Assembly (NCBI GenBank): GCA_963771305.1
Contig: CAVYTS010000033.1
Span: 124,001 to 188,000, forward strand
DNA length: 64,000 nucleotides
Reading direction: 5' to 3'
DNA from: CAJCIT01 sp963771305
Lineage (GTDB): Bacteria > Acidobacteriota > Terriglobia > Bryobacterales > Bryobacteraceae
Position numbers and translations under genes: made by a program. Below, one piece after another: positions 50,655 to 60,720 of the stretch (position 1 is the stretch's first letter; each line of letters starts with the position of its first letter). The notes under the pieces are model-generated. The model worked only from the letters and a program-made list of their open reading frames with translations. It ran no database searches and was not told the DNA's origin.

Positions 50655-51549
50655 ATGCCCGCACCGCTGATTGATCGCGATTTTCTCGAACGGCTGGAGC
50701 GGCTCACGCTGCATTGGAAGAAATCGTTTCCCGGGCTGGTCGGCGGGCACAACGCGTCGCGGTTTGCCGGTTCAGGGCAGGAGTTCCTCGATCACCGGAA
50801 CTTCCATCATGGAGACGACCTCCGGGCCGTGAACTGGCGCGCCTATATGCGGCTCGAGAAGCTGTTCCTGAAGATGTTTCAGGTAGAGCCGCGGGTGCCC
50901 GTGCGCCTTTTGCTGGATATCAGCGCATCGATGACGGCAGGGTCTTCTCCCGCGCAGCCGACTAAGTTCGACTACGCGAAGAAAGCTCGCCGGGGCACTG
51001 GCGTACATTGGCTTGGTGCGCCTGGATAGCATGACCCTGCAGCCGTTTTCGGACCGGCTGGCCGATCCCTTTCTATCGAGCGGCGGCCGCCATCGCTTTC
51101 AGCCGGCAGAGGAGTTTCTCCGCATGCTGCCCTCAACGGCCCATACAAATTTCCACGAGGTGGCGCGCAAGTTCATTTCCACGTACCCGCAGCGCGGCCT
51201 GATCCTGGTCATTTCCGATTTCCTCGACGACGGAGATTGCCTCAAGCCCCTCCAATATCTGGCCGACTTTGGCCACGAGCTATTTCTGATTCAGCTGTGG
51301 GGCGATGAAGACCGGGAGCCTTCCGGCCATGGTGAGCTGGAATTAGTGGACGCCGAGACCGGCTCCACAGTGAAGATCGCACTGGACGATGAAGCGCGGG
51401 CCCGATACACCGAAGCCTTCGACAGCTATTGCGAGGAAGTTCGCAGGCTGGCGCTCAGAAATGCAGGCCGCTACGTTGGAGTCTCCACCAGCACGTCCGT
51501 GGAAGAGGCGGTATTCGGCCCGCTGGTGAAGTCGCAGGTGGTGTACTAG
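50655..51549 (+). pseudogene. DUF58-family protein, interrupted by one frameshift
   Basis: The two pieces together make a full DUF58 protein of about 297 residues. The N-terminal part reads 'FRGSGQEFLDHRNFHHGDD'-like 'FAGSGQEFLDHRNFHHGDD' and 'VRLLLDISASM'; the C-terminal part reads 'LVRLDSMTLQPFSDRLADPF' and 'GLILVISDFLDDGDCLKPLQ'. At an AAA run (50982-50984) the frame passes into 'KKARRGTGVHWLGAPG'; removing one A gives 'KKLAGALAYIGLVRLDS', which is the natural sequence. DUF58 is the VWA-like partner of MoxR. If the base is real, this central operon gene is broken. Confidence 0.85.
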
Positions 51550-51555
51550 CGACCC

Positions 51556-53487
51556 ATGTTTTTCCTGAACCTCAGCCTCGGCGAATTCCTGGCGCTGGCT
51601 GGCGCGATCTCCGGCATCGTTACCGCGCTGTACCTGCTCGACCGGGCGAAGCGAAAGAAGGTTGTCTCGACGCTTCATTTCTGGACCGCGGCGACCCGCG
51701 CCGAAGAAGAGCAAAGCCGGAGGCGTGTGCGCGATCCCTGGTCGCTGCTGTTGCAGATCTTTTCAATGGTTTGCTTGCTTCTCGCCATCGCCCAATTGGA
51801 ATGGGGCAACCGCGAACGCCGAGGCCGCGACCATGTGCTGCTGCTCGATACGTCTTCCTGGATGGCCAGCACCGCCGGCGGTGGCTTGATGCCGCAAGCA
51901 AAACAACGCGCGGCACAGTACGTGAATGGGCTGCCGTCCCGCGATCGTGTGCTGCTGGTGCGGGCGGGCGGCCTGATTACGCCCGTGACAACATTTACGC
52001 CCGATCATCGCGAGCTGCTCGATCGTATCAAAGAATCCCAACCCGCGTACACGGCGCTCTCCCTATCGGACGCGATCGGTTTCGCTCATCAGGCGCAGTC
52101 GTGGTCGGGTGGCCAGCCGGGCGAAATTGTCTACGTTGGGCCGGAGCGTGTCCGTGGCGAGGACGACGTCGCGGGGCTGGTGAAGAATCTGCGCATCTTG
52201 CGATTGGCCGCGCCCCAGGGCAACTGCGGGATTCGCCGCATCGGCGTGCGGCGATCGGATGAAGCGCCGGACGTCTGGGACGCCTCCGTTTCCGTGAAGA
52301 ACTATGGAGACCAGACGCGGAACCTGCGGCTCAATCTGGCCTTTGCCGGTCTTCAATTCTCGCCGCGCCCGTTGACCTTGGCGCCCAGTGAAGAAAAAAG
52401 CATCGCGTATACGTTCTCTACCCACGTTGCCGGAACGCTGCTGGCGTACATCGAACCTGGTGATACGCTGCCGACCGACGACCGCGCAGCGCTGGCGCTT
52501 CCCAAGCCGGGACTCTTGCGCACGGCTGTTTACACCAATCGTCCGGATGTCTTGAAGCCGTTGCTACAGGCCAACCACCGACTGGTAGCGGAGTTCCTGC
52601 GCCCCGACCAATACATCCCGAAGCCTGCTGCCGACGTGATGCTGTTGGATCAGTTCGCGCCACCGCAGAACCCGGGAATACCCAGTCTATGGATCAAGCC
52701 CCCTGCGGAGCACTCGCCGGTACCGGTAGCAGCACGCGGCCAGGACGTTACCGTGTCGCACTGGAATTCAGAATCCTCGGTGGGTGCGGGCCTGCATGCC
52801 AAGGCGATGAACCTTCCGGAAGCTGAGGTCTTCGAGACCTTCCAGGGCGACATTCCGGTAGCTGAGACCGACAAGGGACCCGTAGTCGTCGCACGGCCAT
52901 CGAGCAATGGAACGCCGCGTCTGGCAGCGATCGGCTTCGATCCGTTGGCCGGCGACCTGCGGTTTGAACTAACCACGCCGCTACTCTTTGCGAACCTCAC
53001 GCGTTGGTTGGCGCCTGAGGCATTTCGTGCGTCCGATTACACCGCCAGCACGGTGGGCTCTATTTCGTTGGCGCTCGACCCCAACGAGCGCGCGGAGCAA
53101 TTGAGCGTTACCGACGACCGCGGTTACCATGTGCCGTTCACGGTCCGAAACCAAACCGTGCAGCTCTACGTGAGCCGGCCCAGCTTAGTCCACATCGTCT
53201 CGCCGGAACGTGAGCGTATCTATTCATTCACCCTGCCGGAGATCGCCGACAAGCAGTGGACGCCGCCCGCCGCCGTGGCGGAGGGCCTTCCGACGCCCTC
53301 TTCTATATCGCCTTCCGCCGTTGATCTCTGGCAATGGCTGGCATTGCTGGGCGGAGTCGGGCTCCTGGCTGAGTGGCTGTGGTTCGGACGGAGGAGAAAG
53401 CAGGCAAAGGCGGCCGCGAGATCGGCGATGCGGCAGGCCAATGAAGCTCGGGCCGGCGGACGGGCTCGAGAGGTGGTGACGAAGTGA
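51556..53487 (+). CDS. BatA-domain membrane protein with VWA-like region
   Basis: 643 residues. The N-terminal membrane helix and loop 'LALAGAISGIVTALYLLDRA', a second helix 'DPWSLLLQIFSMVCLLLAIA', and 'HVLLLDTSSWMAS' near 95 follow the BatA (aerotolerance) layout, with a degraded metal-ion-dependent adhesion site (DTSSW instead of DxSxS). The central part is a large extracytoplasmic region, and the C-terminus has a helix (about 595-615) and a basic tail. It overlaps the next gene by four bases (GTGA). It works with the MoxR ATPase by analogy. Confidence 0.82.
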   Translation: MFFLNLSLGEFLALAGAISGIVTALYLLDRAKRKKVVSTLHFWTAATRAEEEQSRRRVRDPWSLLLQIFSMVCLLLAIAQLEWGNRERRGRDHVLLLDTSSWMASTAGGGLMPQAKQRAAQYVNGLPSRDRVLLVRAGGLITPVTTFTPDHRELLDRIKESQPAYTALSLSDAIGFAHQAQSWSGGQPGEIVYVGPERVRGEDDVAGLVKNLRILRLAAPQGNCGIRRIGVRRSDEAPDVWDASVSVKNYGDQTRNLRLNLAFAGLQFSPRPLTLAPSEEKSIAYTFSTHVAGTLLAYIEPGDTLPTDDRAALALPKPGLLRTAVYTNRPDVLKPLLQANHRLVAEFLRPDQYIPKPAADVMLLDQFAPPQNPGIPSLWIKPPAEHSPVPVAARGQDVTVSHWNSESSVGAGLHAKAMNLPEAEVFETFQGDIPVAETDKGPVVVARPSSNGTPRLAAIGFDPLAGDLRFELTTPLLFANLTRWLAPEAFRASDYTASTVGSISLALDPNERAEQLSVTDDRGYHVPFTVRNQTVQLYVSRPSLVHIVSPERERIYSFTLPEIADKQWTPPAAVAEGLPTPSSISPSAVDLWQWLALLGGVGLLAEWLWFGRRRKQAKAAARSAMRQANEARAGGRAREVVTK

Positions 53488-55970
53488 CGTTCGCTCATCC
53501 CTGGATGCTGCTGCTGATTCTGGCCCCGCTCGGCTGGGCTGTGCGTGAATGGCAGGTGAATGCGCGACCTTTGAATCTGGCTATGAAAGCGGCCAGCTTC
53601 GCCCTCATCCTGATCGCGCTGGCCGAGCCCTCCATCACCATGCCCGAGACGAAGACAGGCGCCGTGGTGTTAGTGGACACCTCGGCCAGCGTCTCAGATG
53701 CCGATCTGCGCCGTGAATCCGGCATTGTCTCTGGCATTGCGGCCAGCCGTGGGCGGAACTGGATGCGGGTGGTGCCCTTCGCCCGCCGGCCGCGAGAGAT
53801 GCAAGCGGGCGAGACCTCGGCCGGTTGGCACATCCAGCACACGCCCGGCGATGAAGGCAAGGCCACTGATCTGGAAGCCGCTCTGCGAGACAGCATGTCA
53901 GCCGTTCCGTTTGGCCGGATTCCGCGGTTGGTGCTGATCAGCGACGGCAATGAAAACGAAGGAAGCAGCGCGCGCGCCATTGCGCAGTTGCAGCGGGTCG
54001 CGGTGCCAGTGGATACGTTCGCGCTCGACGGCCGCGTTCGAAGCGGGCTTCAGCTGGTATCGGCATCGATGCCGCGCCAAGCCTATGCCGGCGAGCAGAT
54101 TCCCATCGACCTGCGGGTAGAATCGCCATCTGATCTCGAAGCCTCCATCGACATCACGGCCGACGGCAAAGAAATCGGCGCGAATCCAGTTTCGCTAAAG
54201 GCCGGAACGAATGAGCTGCGTGTGCATACCCGGGTGAAGACAACAGGCGCGGTTGCCATAGCCGGCAAACTCACGTCGGCGGCGGGCGGCGATGTCGAGT
54301 TCGAACAAGCTGTCGAGTTGCGGCGCGCCAAGGTTTTGTATCTTTCGCAGGACCCGCCCGGCTCGGAAACCAACCTGTTGCAGGCGCTCAATGAAGGGCA
54401 GTTCGATTTGGTGCGCGACCGCTCTTCGCTCGATAAAGGCCTGAGCGATATTCAACTGATCGTACTCAACAACCTCGACCTCAACACGTTCTCCGCCGCG
54501 GAGAAGAGTCGCATCGAAGAGTACGTGAAAAGCGGCGGCGGATTGCTGCTGATCGGCGGCGAACGGCAAGTCTACAAGGAAGAAAAACAAATGGACGCGC
54601 TCGACCGGGCCTTGCCGGCGAAGCTGGCGCCCCCGAAATCGCCGGAAGGAACCTGCGTGGCGCTAATCATCGACAAGTCGTCCTCCATGGAAGGCCGCAA
54701 GATCGAACTCGCGCGGCTCTCGGCGGTGGGTGTGGTGGATCATCTACGGCCCGTGGATCTTATTGGCGTGTTGATCTTCGACAATTCGTTCCAGTGGGCA
54801 GTGCCGATGCGGCGCGCGGAAGACAAATCGCTGATCAAGCGGTTGATCTCCGGCATCACGCCGGACGGCGGAACGCAGATTGCCCCGGCACTCTCCGAAG
54901 CCTACCGCAAAGTGCTCGCGTCCAAGACAACCTATAAGCACATTGTGCTGCTGACGGACGGCATTTCCGAAGAAGGCGACAGCATGGAGCTGGCGCGCGA
55001 AGCTCAGCAGCACGATGTCACAATCTCCACGGTCGGGCTGGGGCAGGATGTGAATCGGTCGTACCTTGAGAAAGTAGCTGCCACGTCGGGCGGCAAGAGC
55101 TATTTCCTGAACGAGCCGCAAGGCCTGGAGCAGATTCTCTTGAAGGACGTGCTCGAATACAGCGGATCCACGGCGGTCGAGAAGCCGCTGACGCCCATCG
55201 TCAATGCCAAGGAGGAAGTGCTGGAAGGCACCGGCATCGAAACCGCGCCTCCGCTGAAGGGCTACGTTCGCTTTGAGACTAAGCCGGCCGCGGAATCGCT
55301 GCTCTCCATCGACACGGAGAAGAAAGACCCGCTCTACGTGCGCTGGCAATATGGCCTGGGCCGGGCCGCCGTGTTCACGTCCGACGCCAAGAGCCGTTGG
55401 GCGGAACAATGGATGACTTGGCCGGGCTACGACAAATTCTGGATCAACGTGACCCGCGATCTGCTTCCGCGTTCGAATGCCACCGAAGCTGCAGCTCAGT
55501 ACGATGCCGCAACCGGGGACATCGTGGCGGAGTACCGCATCGGTGCCGGAATGCCGGAGCCTGCGAACGCACCGGAGATCTATGTCATCGGCCCAGACGG
55601 CTTTCAGAAGCCGATTGAAGTGCAAAAGGCAGCTCCGCGACTGTATCGGGGACGGCTTCACATCGGCTCTCTGCGAGGCCTGTTTCGTATCCGGCCGCTG
55701 ACCGAATCGCGCGAGTTTCCCGAGATCGGCCTCTACCGCCAGCAGGAAGAGATGCTGGACTTTGGCGCGAACCGGCCGCTGTTGGCGCAAATCGCGAATC
55801 TGACGGGTGGACGCTTCAATCCACCGGTCGCGAGCATTTTCGACGCCGGTGGCCGCGCGCTTTCCACCACCTGGCAATTGTGGCCAGCTCTACTGGCGCT
55901 CGCGATCGCGTTGACCATCGCCGAACTGGTCGTGCGCAAGTGGTCGGGCTTGGTTGGGATGTTCCATTAA
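53484..55970 (+). CDS. Large membrane VWA-domain protein of the MoxR/Bat operon
   Basis: 828 residues from GTG 53484, overlapping the previous gene. Membrane segments lie at about 5-22 and 33-48 and near the C-terminus (about 795-815). A first VWA-like domain has 'AVVLVDTSASVSDADLR' (near 58); a second complete one has 'ALIIDKSSSMEGRKIELARL' (DxSxS, near 395) and 'HIVLLTDGISEEGD' (near 485). A glutamine-amidotransferase-like region lies between ('GGLLLIGGERQVYKEEKQ', near 355). This matches the large VWA/GATase-like proteins found at the end of MoxR operons, probably a periplasmic scaffold. Confidence 0.85.
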   Translation: MTFAHPWMLLLILAPLGWAVREWQVNARPLNLAMKAASFALILIALAEPSITMPETKTGAVVLVDTSASVSDADLRRESGIVSGIAASRGRNWMRVVPFARRPREMQAGETSAGWHIQHTPGDEGKATDLEAALRDSMSAVPFGRIPRLVLISDGNENEGSSARAIAQLQRVAVPVDTFALDGRVRSGLQLVSASMPRQAYAGEQIPIDLRVESPSDLEASIDITADGKEIGANPVSLKAGTNELRVHTRVKTTGAVAIAGKLTSAAGGDVEFEQAVELRRAKVLYLSQDPPGSETNLLQALNEGQFDLVRDRSSLDKGLSDIQLIVLNNLDLNTFSAAEKSRIEEYVKSGGGLLLIGGERQVYKEEKQMDALDRALPAKLAPPKSPEGTCVALIIDKSSSMEGRKIELARLSAVGVVDHLRPVDLIGVLIFDNSFQWAVPMRRAEDKSLIKRLISGITPDGGTQIAPALSEAYRKVLASKTTYKHIVLLTDGISEEGDSMELAREAQQHDVTISTVGLGQDVNRSYLEKVAATSGGKSYFLNEPQGLEQILLKDVLEYSGSTAVEKPLTPIVNAKEEVLEGTGIETAPPLKGYVRFETKPAAESLLSIDTEKKDPLYVRWQYGLGRAAVFTSDAKSRWAEQWMTWPGYDKFWINVTRDLLPRSNATEAAAQYDAATGDIVAEYRIGAGMPEPANAPEIYVIGPDGFQKPIEVQKAAPRLYRGRLHIGSLRGLFRIRPLTESREFPEIGLYRQQEEMLDFGANRPLLAQIANLTGGRFNPPVASIFDAGGRALSTTWQLWPALLALAIALTIAELVVRKWSGLVGMFH

Positions 55971-56036
55971 GCCGGCGTAGGCCGCGTCGCAAACGCCCGC
56001 GGCTCAGTTCCGGAGTTTTCAAACAGATTCGGGCAA

Positions 56037-56065
56037 CCGCCCCGTTACCGTCGCGGCTCGGTAGG
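56037..56065. repeat. Possible distant copy of the interspersed repeat
   Basis: CCGCCCCGTTACCGTCGCGG and the following CTCGGTAGG share the CCGC...TACC/GCTCGCGG...GGT pattern of the copies at 28306 and 49333, with more differences. It is in the 141-bp gap between the VWA gene and the RNA methyltransferase. Confidence 0.3.
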
Positions 56066-56111
56066 CTTTGCGAAAGTTTTGAGCTATCAGCAACACCCGT
56101 AAAGAAGCCAC

Positions 56112-57375
56112 TCATCTTGTGTTCAAGTGCACCACCGTCTCGAAGTGGAAGGTCTGTGGAAACAGATCCACCAGAGTCATTCGCTCGACGGAGTACTTCG
56201 CCTGCATCAGCTTCAAATCACGCGCCAGCGTCGCCGGGTCGCAGCTGACAACCACCAGCCGGGGTGCTTCGATACGCAGCAATTGTTCGGTTGCCTCTTT
56301 GCCCAGGCCTGCACGTGGAGGATCAGCCATGATGCGGTCCGGCGTCGCAGTGACGCCGCCTAGATAGTCCTCGGTGGCCGATTGGATGGCTTGGACGTTG
56401 CTGTTCAACTGCGCGGCGTTCCACTCCAGATCGCGCGTCGCGGTCCCGCCCCGTTCCACCGCAATCACACGCTCGAAGCGTGCAGCGAGCGGAAGTGAAA
56501 ACAAGCCGACCCCGGCATAGAGATCGATCGCGGTCCCGCTCTTGGCGGGCTCTCCGTCGATTTTGCCGACCACTTCGTCCACCAGTGCGTCAACCAAGTA
56601 CCGGTTTACCTGGAAAAACGAACCTCGGCTGATGCGGAAGCGGTGGCCCGCCGCGCCATACTCGAGCGCTCCCGGAACGAAACCGGGCAGGATTTCGGCG
56701 CACCACGTGAAAAACCGCGCCGCCACCGGGCGATTTGACTCAATAATGTGCAGCTGAATGTCCGTCTCATTGGTGAAGACTTCCAGGCTGCGCAGAAAGT
56801 CGGGCCACTCCCGACGCGCCACCGCCTGGTGCAGAATCGCAATCACCTCATTCAGCTTGGGCGACGAAATGGGGCAGCGCTTGATTGGGCAGAGCTCGTG
56901 CGACTCGGCTCGGCGGAATCCCATCTTCAGTCGCTGATCGAAGTGAAGTTGAATGCGGTTGCGGTAACCCCATGGCTCGCCGCTGATGGTGTGAATCTCC
57001 GCGTCGTAATCCAAGCCGCCCAATCGCTTCAGTGTTTCGCGCAGTATCGCCAGCTTCTGCTGCAGCTGGTACTCATACGTCGCATGCTGATAATGGCAGC
57101 CGCCGCAGTTGCGGAAGTACTCGCAAGCTGGGCTTCACGCGGTAGGGTGAGGACTCAATCACGTTCGCGGCCGAGCCGCGCAGCAGGTCGCCCTTCACGC
57201 GACGCGTCTCGACCTCGGCCAATTCCTCCGGCAGCACAAACGGGGTCAGGACAATCTGCCCGTCCTGCCGAGCCAGCGCATCGCCGCCGTACACCAGTTT
57301 TTCAAAACGCAACAGCTTTTTCGGCGTCGCGTCCTGTGCATTGCTTTGCGGTTGATCAGATTCCGGGTTTGCCAT
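56112..57375 (-). pseudogene. RlmD/RumA-type RNA m5U methyltransferase, interrupted by one frameshift
   Basis: The C-terminal 303 residues contain the SAM fold ('AIDLYAGVGLFSLPLAARFE'), the catalytic cysteine region 'LVVVSCDPATLARDLKLM' and 'DRIMADPPRAGLGKEA'. The N-terminal piece carries the TRAM domain ('RFEKLVYGGDALARQDGQIV'). Between them at 57129 the frame breaks; removing one base joins 'YRVKPACEYFRNCGGCHYQH', the iron-sulfur cysteine cluster of this family, so the gene would be about 420 residues. As read, it is split after 'SPYRVKPSLRV'. It normally methylates uridine in 23S rRNA. Confidence 0.87.
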
Positions 57376-57446
57376 CACTTACGATAGAAGTTTCGCATCA
57401 ATAATCGTCGGGCAGGAGCTAAAGCGCGTCCGCCCCACCCATAAGC

Positions 57447-58433
57447 ATGAAAGCACGAGTACTCTCCGGCGTCCAGCCCAGCGGCCAACTTCATCTCGGT
57501 AATTACCTGGGAGCCCTGAAGAATTGGGCTGAAATTCAATCCAGTTACGAAAGCATTTTCTGCATCGTCGACCTGCATGCGATCACCGTATATCAGGATC
57601 CGGCCGAACTACGTTCAAAGATCCGCGATACAGCGGCGCTCTTCATCGCTTGCGGCATAGACCCTGCGCAATCGTCGATCGTTGTGCAGTCCGATATCCC
57701 CGGGCATGCTGAACTCGCTTGGCTGCTGACCTGCGTGACGCCGCTTGGCTGGTTGCAGCGAATGACGCAGTTCAAGGCCAAGGCCGAAAAGCAGGAAACG
57801 GTGGGCGACGGGCTGCTGCAGTACCCGGTGCTCATGGCCGCCGACATTCTGATCTACCAGGCGAGCGTCGTGCCAGTGGGAGACGACCAGTCGCAGCACC
57901 TGGAATTAGCGCGGGACATTGCACAGCGCTTCAATTCGCTCTACGGCGATACCTTTGTGATGCCCGCCACCAGCCTTCCCTCGGTCGGCGCCCGCATCAT
58001 GGGACTGGACGATCCCACTACGAAGATGAGCAAATCAGCAGCGGGCGCCAATCATGCTATCGCGCTGTTGGACCCTCCCGCTGTCATCCGCAAGAAGATC
58101 GCCCGCGCCACCACCGACTCCCACCCCATCGTAGAGCCAGGTGCAATGGGGCCGGGCATCGCGAACCTGTTTGTCATTGGGCAGGCTTGCGATCCGTCGC
58201 TCGCCCTGGAAAGGGTCTCCGGCCTACGGTATGGCGACTTCAAGAAACTGGTCGCTGAGGCAGTCGTCGCGCGCCTCGAACCAATCCAGCGCAGGTACCA
58301 GGAAGCGACTGAAGACCCAGGCTACATCGACAGAGTGCTCCGGGAGGGGAAAGAGCGCGTGCTGCCCATCAGCGAGGACACCGTAAGAACGGCGAAGATG
58401 GCAATGGGTCTGTACGTGCCGTCGCGTCAGTAA
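57447..58433 (+). CDS. trpS: Tryptophanyl-tRNA synthetase
   Basis: 328 residues, class Ic synthetase. The HIGH-equivalent is 'PSGQLHLGNYLGALKNW' (H16-L-G-N), and the KMSKS loop is 'DPTTKMSKSAAG' (near 193). Other conserved parts are 'VPVGDDQSQHLELARDIAQR' and 'LLQYPVLMAADILIYQAS'. It charges tRNA-Trp with tryptophan. Length and motifs are normal, and it is the only TrpRS gene in view. Confidence 0.97.
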   Translation: MKARVLSGVQPSGQLHLGNYLGALKNWAEIQSSYESIFCIVDLHAITVYQDPAELRSKIRDTAALFIACGIDPAQSSIVVQSDIPGHAELAWLLTCVTPLGWLQRMTQFKAKAEKQETVGDGLLQYPVLMAADILIYQASVVPVGDDQSQHLELARDIAQRFNSLYGDTFVMPATSLPSVGARIMGLDDPTTKMSKSAAGANHAIALLDPPAVIRKKIARATTDSHPIVEPGAMGPGIANLFVIGQACDPSLALERVSGLRYGDFKKLVAEAVVARLEPIQRRYQEATEDPGYIDRVLREGKERVLPISEDTVRTAKMAMGLYVPSRQ

Positions 58434-58514
58434 CGGCTGGGGCGAGCACTCCCTGACGGCCGGGCAAAAGGGCCTTTTTGCGCCTCCGCGGGCCTGTCAC
58501 CGAGACTCAGCACT

Positions 58515-59543
58515 TCACGGGCGCTTGCCCAGCACCACTGTATGCGGGCCATTCGGCACAGGCTGCCCGGTGACATCAACAAACCCGGCTTCGTGGTACA
58601 TCGCCGTCAGTGCGCTTAATGGATACGCGTCCCCTGCCGGCGTCGTCAGCAGCATTGTGAGGCTGAACCCCGCGCTCATCGGCGGCGAGACGCGGTCTTC
58701 GTTCGGTACGAATTCCAGCGCGGCGAGACGGCCGCCGGGTTTCAGCGCAGCGTGAATCTTCTTCAGAATCCCGACGCAGGTCGGATGGTCGAAGTGGTGC
58801 AGGAAGTTGGTTAGCAGGGCGATGTCGTAAGGTCCCCCATACGCGACGTAAAACGCGCTGCCAGGAAGTGCCTCGTAGCGGTCGTCCACCCCCGCCTGTT
58901 GCGCGTTGCTTTTTGCGACTTCCAACACATTTACCCAATCGACGGCCACGATGTGCGCTTCGCGGTTCAGTTTCGCCACCGCAATACCAAACAAGCCGTG
59001 GCCGGCAGCGATATCTAACACTTGCACCGGCCCCGTGAAGCCTTCCAAAGCAATGTTCCCCAGTGGAGCTGCCATCGGCGCCATCATGGGAGCCATGCTG
59101 TGCGCGAACTCGACCCACACGGGATTATCCGGCTCTACCGTCCCATCTCCGGGGAGAAGGGTGCGGCCGCCCCGCACGATCTCCGGCAATCGCCGCGCAA
59201 TGTCCTGAATTTGCTGATCGCCCAGAAAGCGTGAAATTGAGGCCACGCACGCAGGCGACCGAGGATCCAAGAAGAGTTCGCTGGTCGGCGTGTGCCGGTA
59301 GCAATCGTTTTCCTTGACAAGGAATCCATGAATCGTCAGGTAATCGCAGAGAATTCGAATTCCGCGCTCCGAGGCGGAACACTGGCGAGCCAGCGAAGCG
59401 ACGTCGCCCGGGCCCTCGCCAACCGCTCGAAACACATCGAGTTCTATCGCGGTCCGTAAGGCCGCGGTCTGCTGAAAAGCCAGCAAGGTGTCAAAAACAA
59501 TGCCAGGTGACGGCGCTGCCATCGCGTGGTGGCCAGTTGCCAT
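58515..59543 (-). CDS. O-methyltransferase-type SAM-dependent methyltransferase
   Basis: 342 residues. An N-terminal dimerisation/winged-helix region (about 15-100, 'FDTLLAFQQTAALRTAIELD') precedes the SAM domain: 'VQVLDIAAGHGLFGIAVAKL' (motif I), 'IVAVDWVNVLEVAKSNAQQ' (motif II), 'YDIALLTNFLHHFDHPTCVG' and 'LKPGGRLAALEFVPNEDR'. This is the acetylserotonin/phenol O-methyltransferase layout common in secondary metabolism. The His-His pair in 'NFLHHFD' fits the catalytic His position. The acceptor is unknown. Confidence 0.88.
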   Translation of the reverse strand: MATGHHAMAAPSPGIVFDTLLAFQQTAALRTAIELDVFRAVGEGPGDVASLARQCSASERGIRILCDYLTIHGFLVKENDCYRHTPTSELFLDPRSPACVASISRFLGDQQIQDIARRLPEIVRGGRTLLPGDGTVEPDNPVWVEFAHSMAPMMAPMAAPLGNIALEGFTGPVQVLDIAAGHGLFGIAVAKLNREAHIVAVDWVNVLEVAKSNAQQAGVDDRYEALPGSAFYVAYGGPYDIALLTNFLHHFDHPTCVGILKKIHAALKPGGRLAALEFVPNEDRVSPPMSAGFSLTMLLTTPAGDAYPLSALTAMYHEAGFVDVTGQPVPNGPHTVVLGKRP

Positions 59544-59605
59544 GTAGTTCCTCCGAGCCGGTGCACAAAGACCGGCAGGAAGAAATATAGCAAAGATGAC
59601 GGAAA

Positions 59606-60265
59606 CTACTGATTGGGCGGCTGATTCGGATCGGGCGGCTTCTCGCCCGGCCTGTACAGACTCGGGATCTTCTTCTTTTGATTCTGGTCCTGCTGGTCCT
59701 TTTCCTGCTTCTTTCGCTCCGTCACTTCCTTCGTCGACATCGACGCTTCCCGTTCCTTCTTCTCTTTTTCTTCGGCCGCCAGCACTTCGGCCTGCCGCTT
59801 GGTTGAATCCTCTTGAGAAAGCTCCAGGCTATCGGAAGTCGTGTCGATCGCCTGTTTCAGGACAAAGTCATAGCGGCTGATGTCCGGCGGGTTCATCGGT
59901 TCGACTTTGTTTAGCTTTTCAACGAATTCTTTCTCGGCCTCCGCCACCGCGAGCATGCCTTTGTCGATGGGCACCTTGCGCCGCAGGGCATCATCTGCCA
60001 CGGAGTCAATCGCCTCAATGATGCGCGAATAGTCTTCCAACGTGTCGTGAATGAACGCGCTGCGCCCGGGCTTCGGCTTCTGCAGGGTTTGCATGAGTAT
60101 GTCCAACCGCAGCCGGGCGAATTTGACATATAGTTTCATCCGCTCGTTGGGCTCCTGAACATCGCGGATCTGGTCTACTTCGATGGTGCTGAGGTAGTCG
60201 CGTGTTTGGGCCACTAAGCGCGGCGACAGCGAGATCAGAAGAAGGACCGGAGCGAGCCACTTCAT
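59606..60265 (-). CDS. Secreted helical protein, last gene of four-gene operon
   Basis: 219 residues with a signal peptide ('LAPVLLLISLSPRLVAQ'), a helical domain (about 22-140) and a charged, low-complexity tail rich in Lys/Glu/Gln and Pro (about 150-219). No known family is recognised. The domain shares a pattern with the neighbouring 60262-60720 product: 'VQEPNERMKLYVKFARLRLD', then a helix pair and a C-terminal helix. Its start overlaps the upstream gene's stop (ATGA), so it is translationally coupled. Confidence 0.75.
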   Translation of the reverse strand: MKWLAPVLLLISLSPRLVAQTRDYLSTIEVDQIRDVQEPNERMKLYVKFARLRLDILMQTLQKPKPGRSAFIHDTLEDYSRIIEAIDSVADDALRRKVPIDKGMLAVAEAEKEFVEKLNKVEPMNPPDISRYDFVLKQAIDTTSDSLELSQEDSTKRQAEVLAAEEKEKKEREASMSTKEVTERKKQEKDQQDQNQKKKIPSLYRPGEKPPDPNQPPNQ

Positions 60266-60720
60266 TTTTTCATCACTCCACTTAAAAGCTTATCGTGAAT
60301 GCTGTCTACCTGCCGAAGCGTGTACTCGGCCCACCCGCGGTCGTCCACGGCCAGATCGTCCGTCAGGGATTGGAGCCGCCGTTGTATGGTCGCAACACGG
60401 ATCTCTGCTTGCTTGTAGAGATTGGCTTTACGGGTGGCCTCCAGGGCCGAGACACAGGCATCGAGAAGTTTCGTCATATCGTCCAGATGTGCATCGCCCT
60501 TCTTGATTTCGCCCGCACCGTACGACGCTTTGGCCTTCTCGAACGCCATCTCCGCCAGCGCGACTGCTCGTTGGGATCGCTTTGCCGGGTCATGTTCGGT
60601 GTCCAGTTCGGTGAGCGGCGATTGTGCCCAAACCGTCTGCCTCGACCCGGTGAGGAAGAGAAGCACCGCCAGCGAGCCGGTTCTCAAGATGCCCCGGCAG
60701 TTGGACGTCCGTCCCCCCAT
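60262..60720 (-). CDS. Secreted helical protein, paralogue-like to the downstream product
   Basis: 152 residues with a signal peptide (about 10-32). The mature part is helical: 'DPAKRSQRAVALAEMAFEKA' and 'DAHLDDMTKLLDACVSALEA', ending 'YTLRQVDSIHDKLLSGVMKK'. The 'EHDPAKR' start corresponds to 'VQEPNER' of the 59606-60265 product, suggesting a duplicated domain. Its start overlaps the TPR gene stop by one base. No catalytic motif; function unknown. Confidence 0.75.
   Translation of the reverse strand: MGGRTSNCRGILRTGSLAVLLFLTGSRQTVWAQSPLTELDTEHDPAKRSQRAVALAEMAFEKAKASYGAGEIKKGDAHLDDMTKLLDACVSALEATRKANLYKQAEIRVATIQRRLQSLTDDLAVDDRGWAEYTLRQVDSIHDKLLSGVMKK

Noticed and set aside
58449..58485. A/T-rich palindrome GGGCAAAAGGGCCTTTTTGC after trpS
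   Set aside because: Pairing is imperfect with a bulge and the T-run lies inside the stem, so it is not a convincing terminator.
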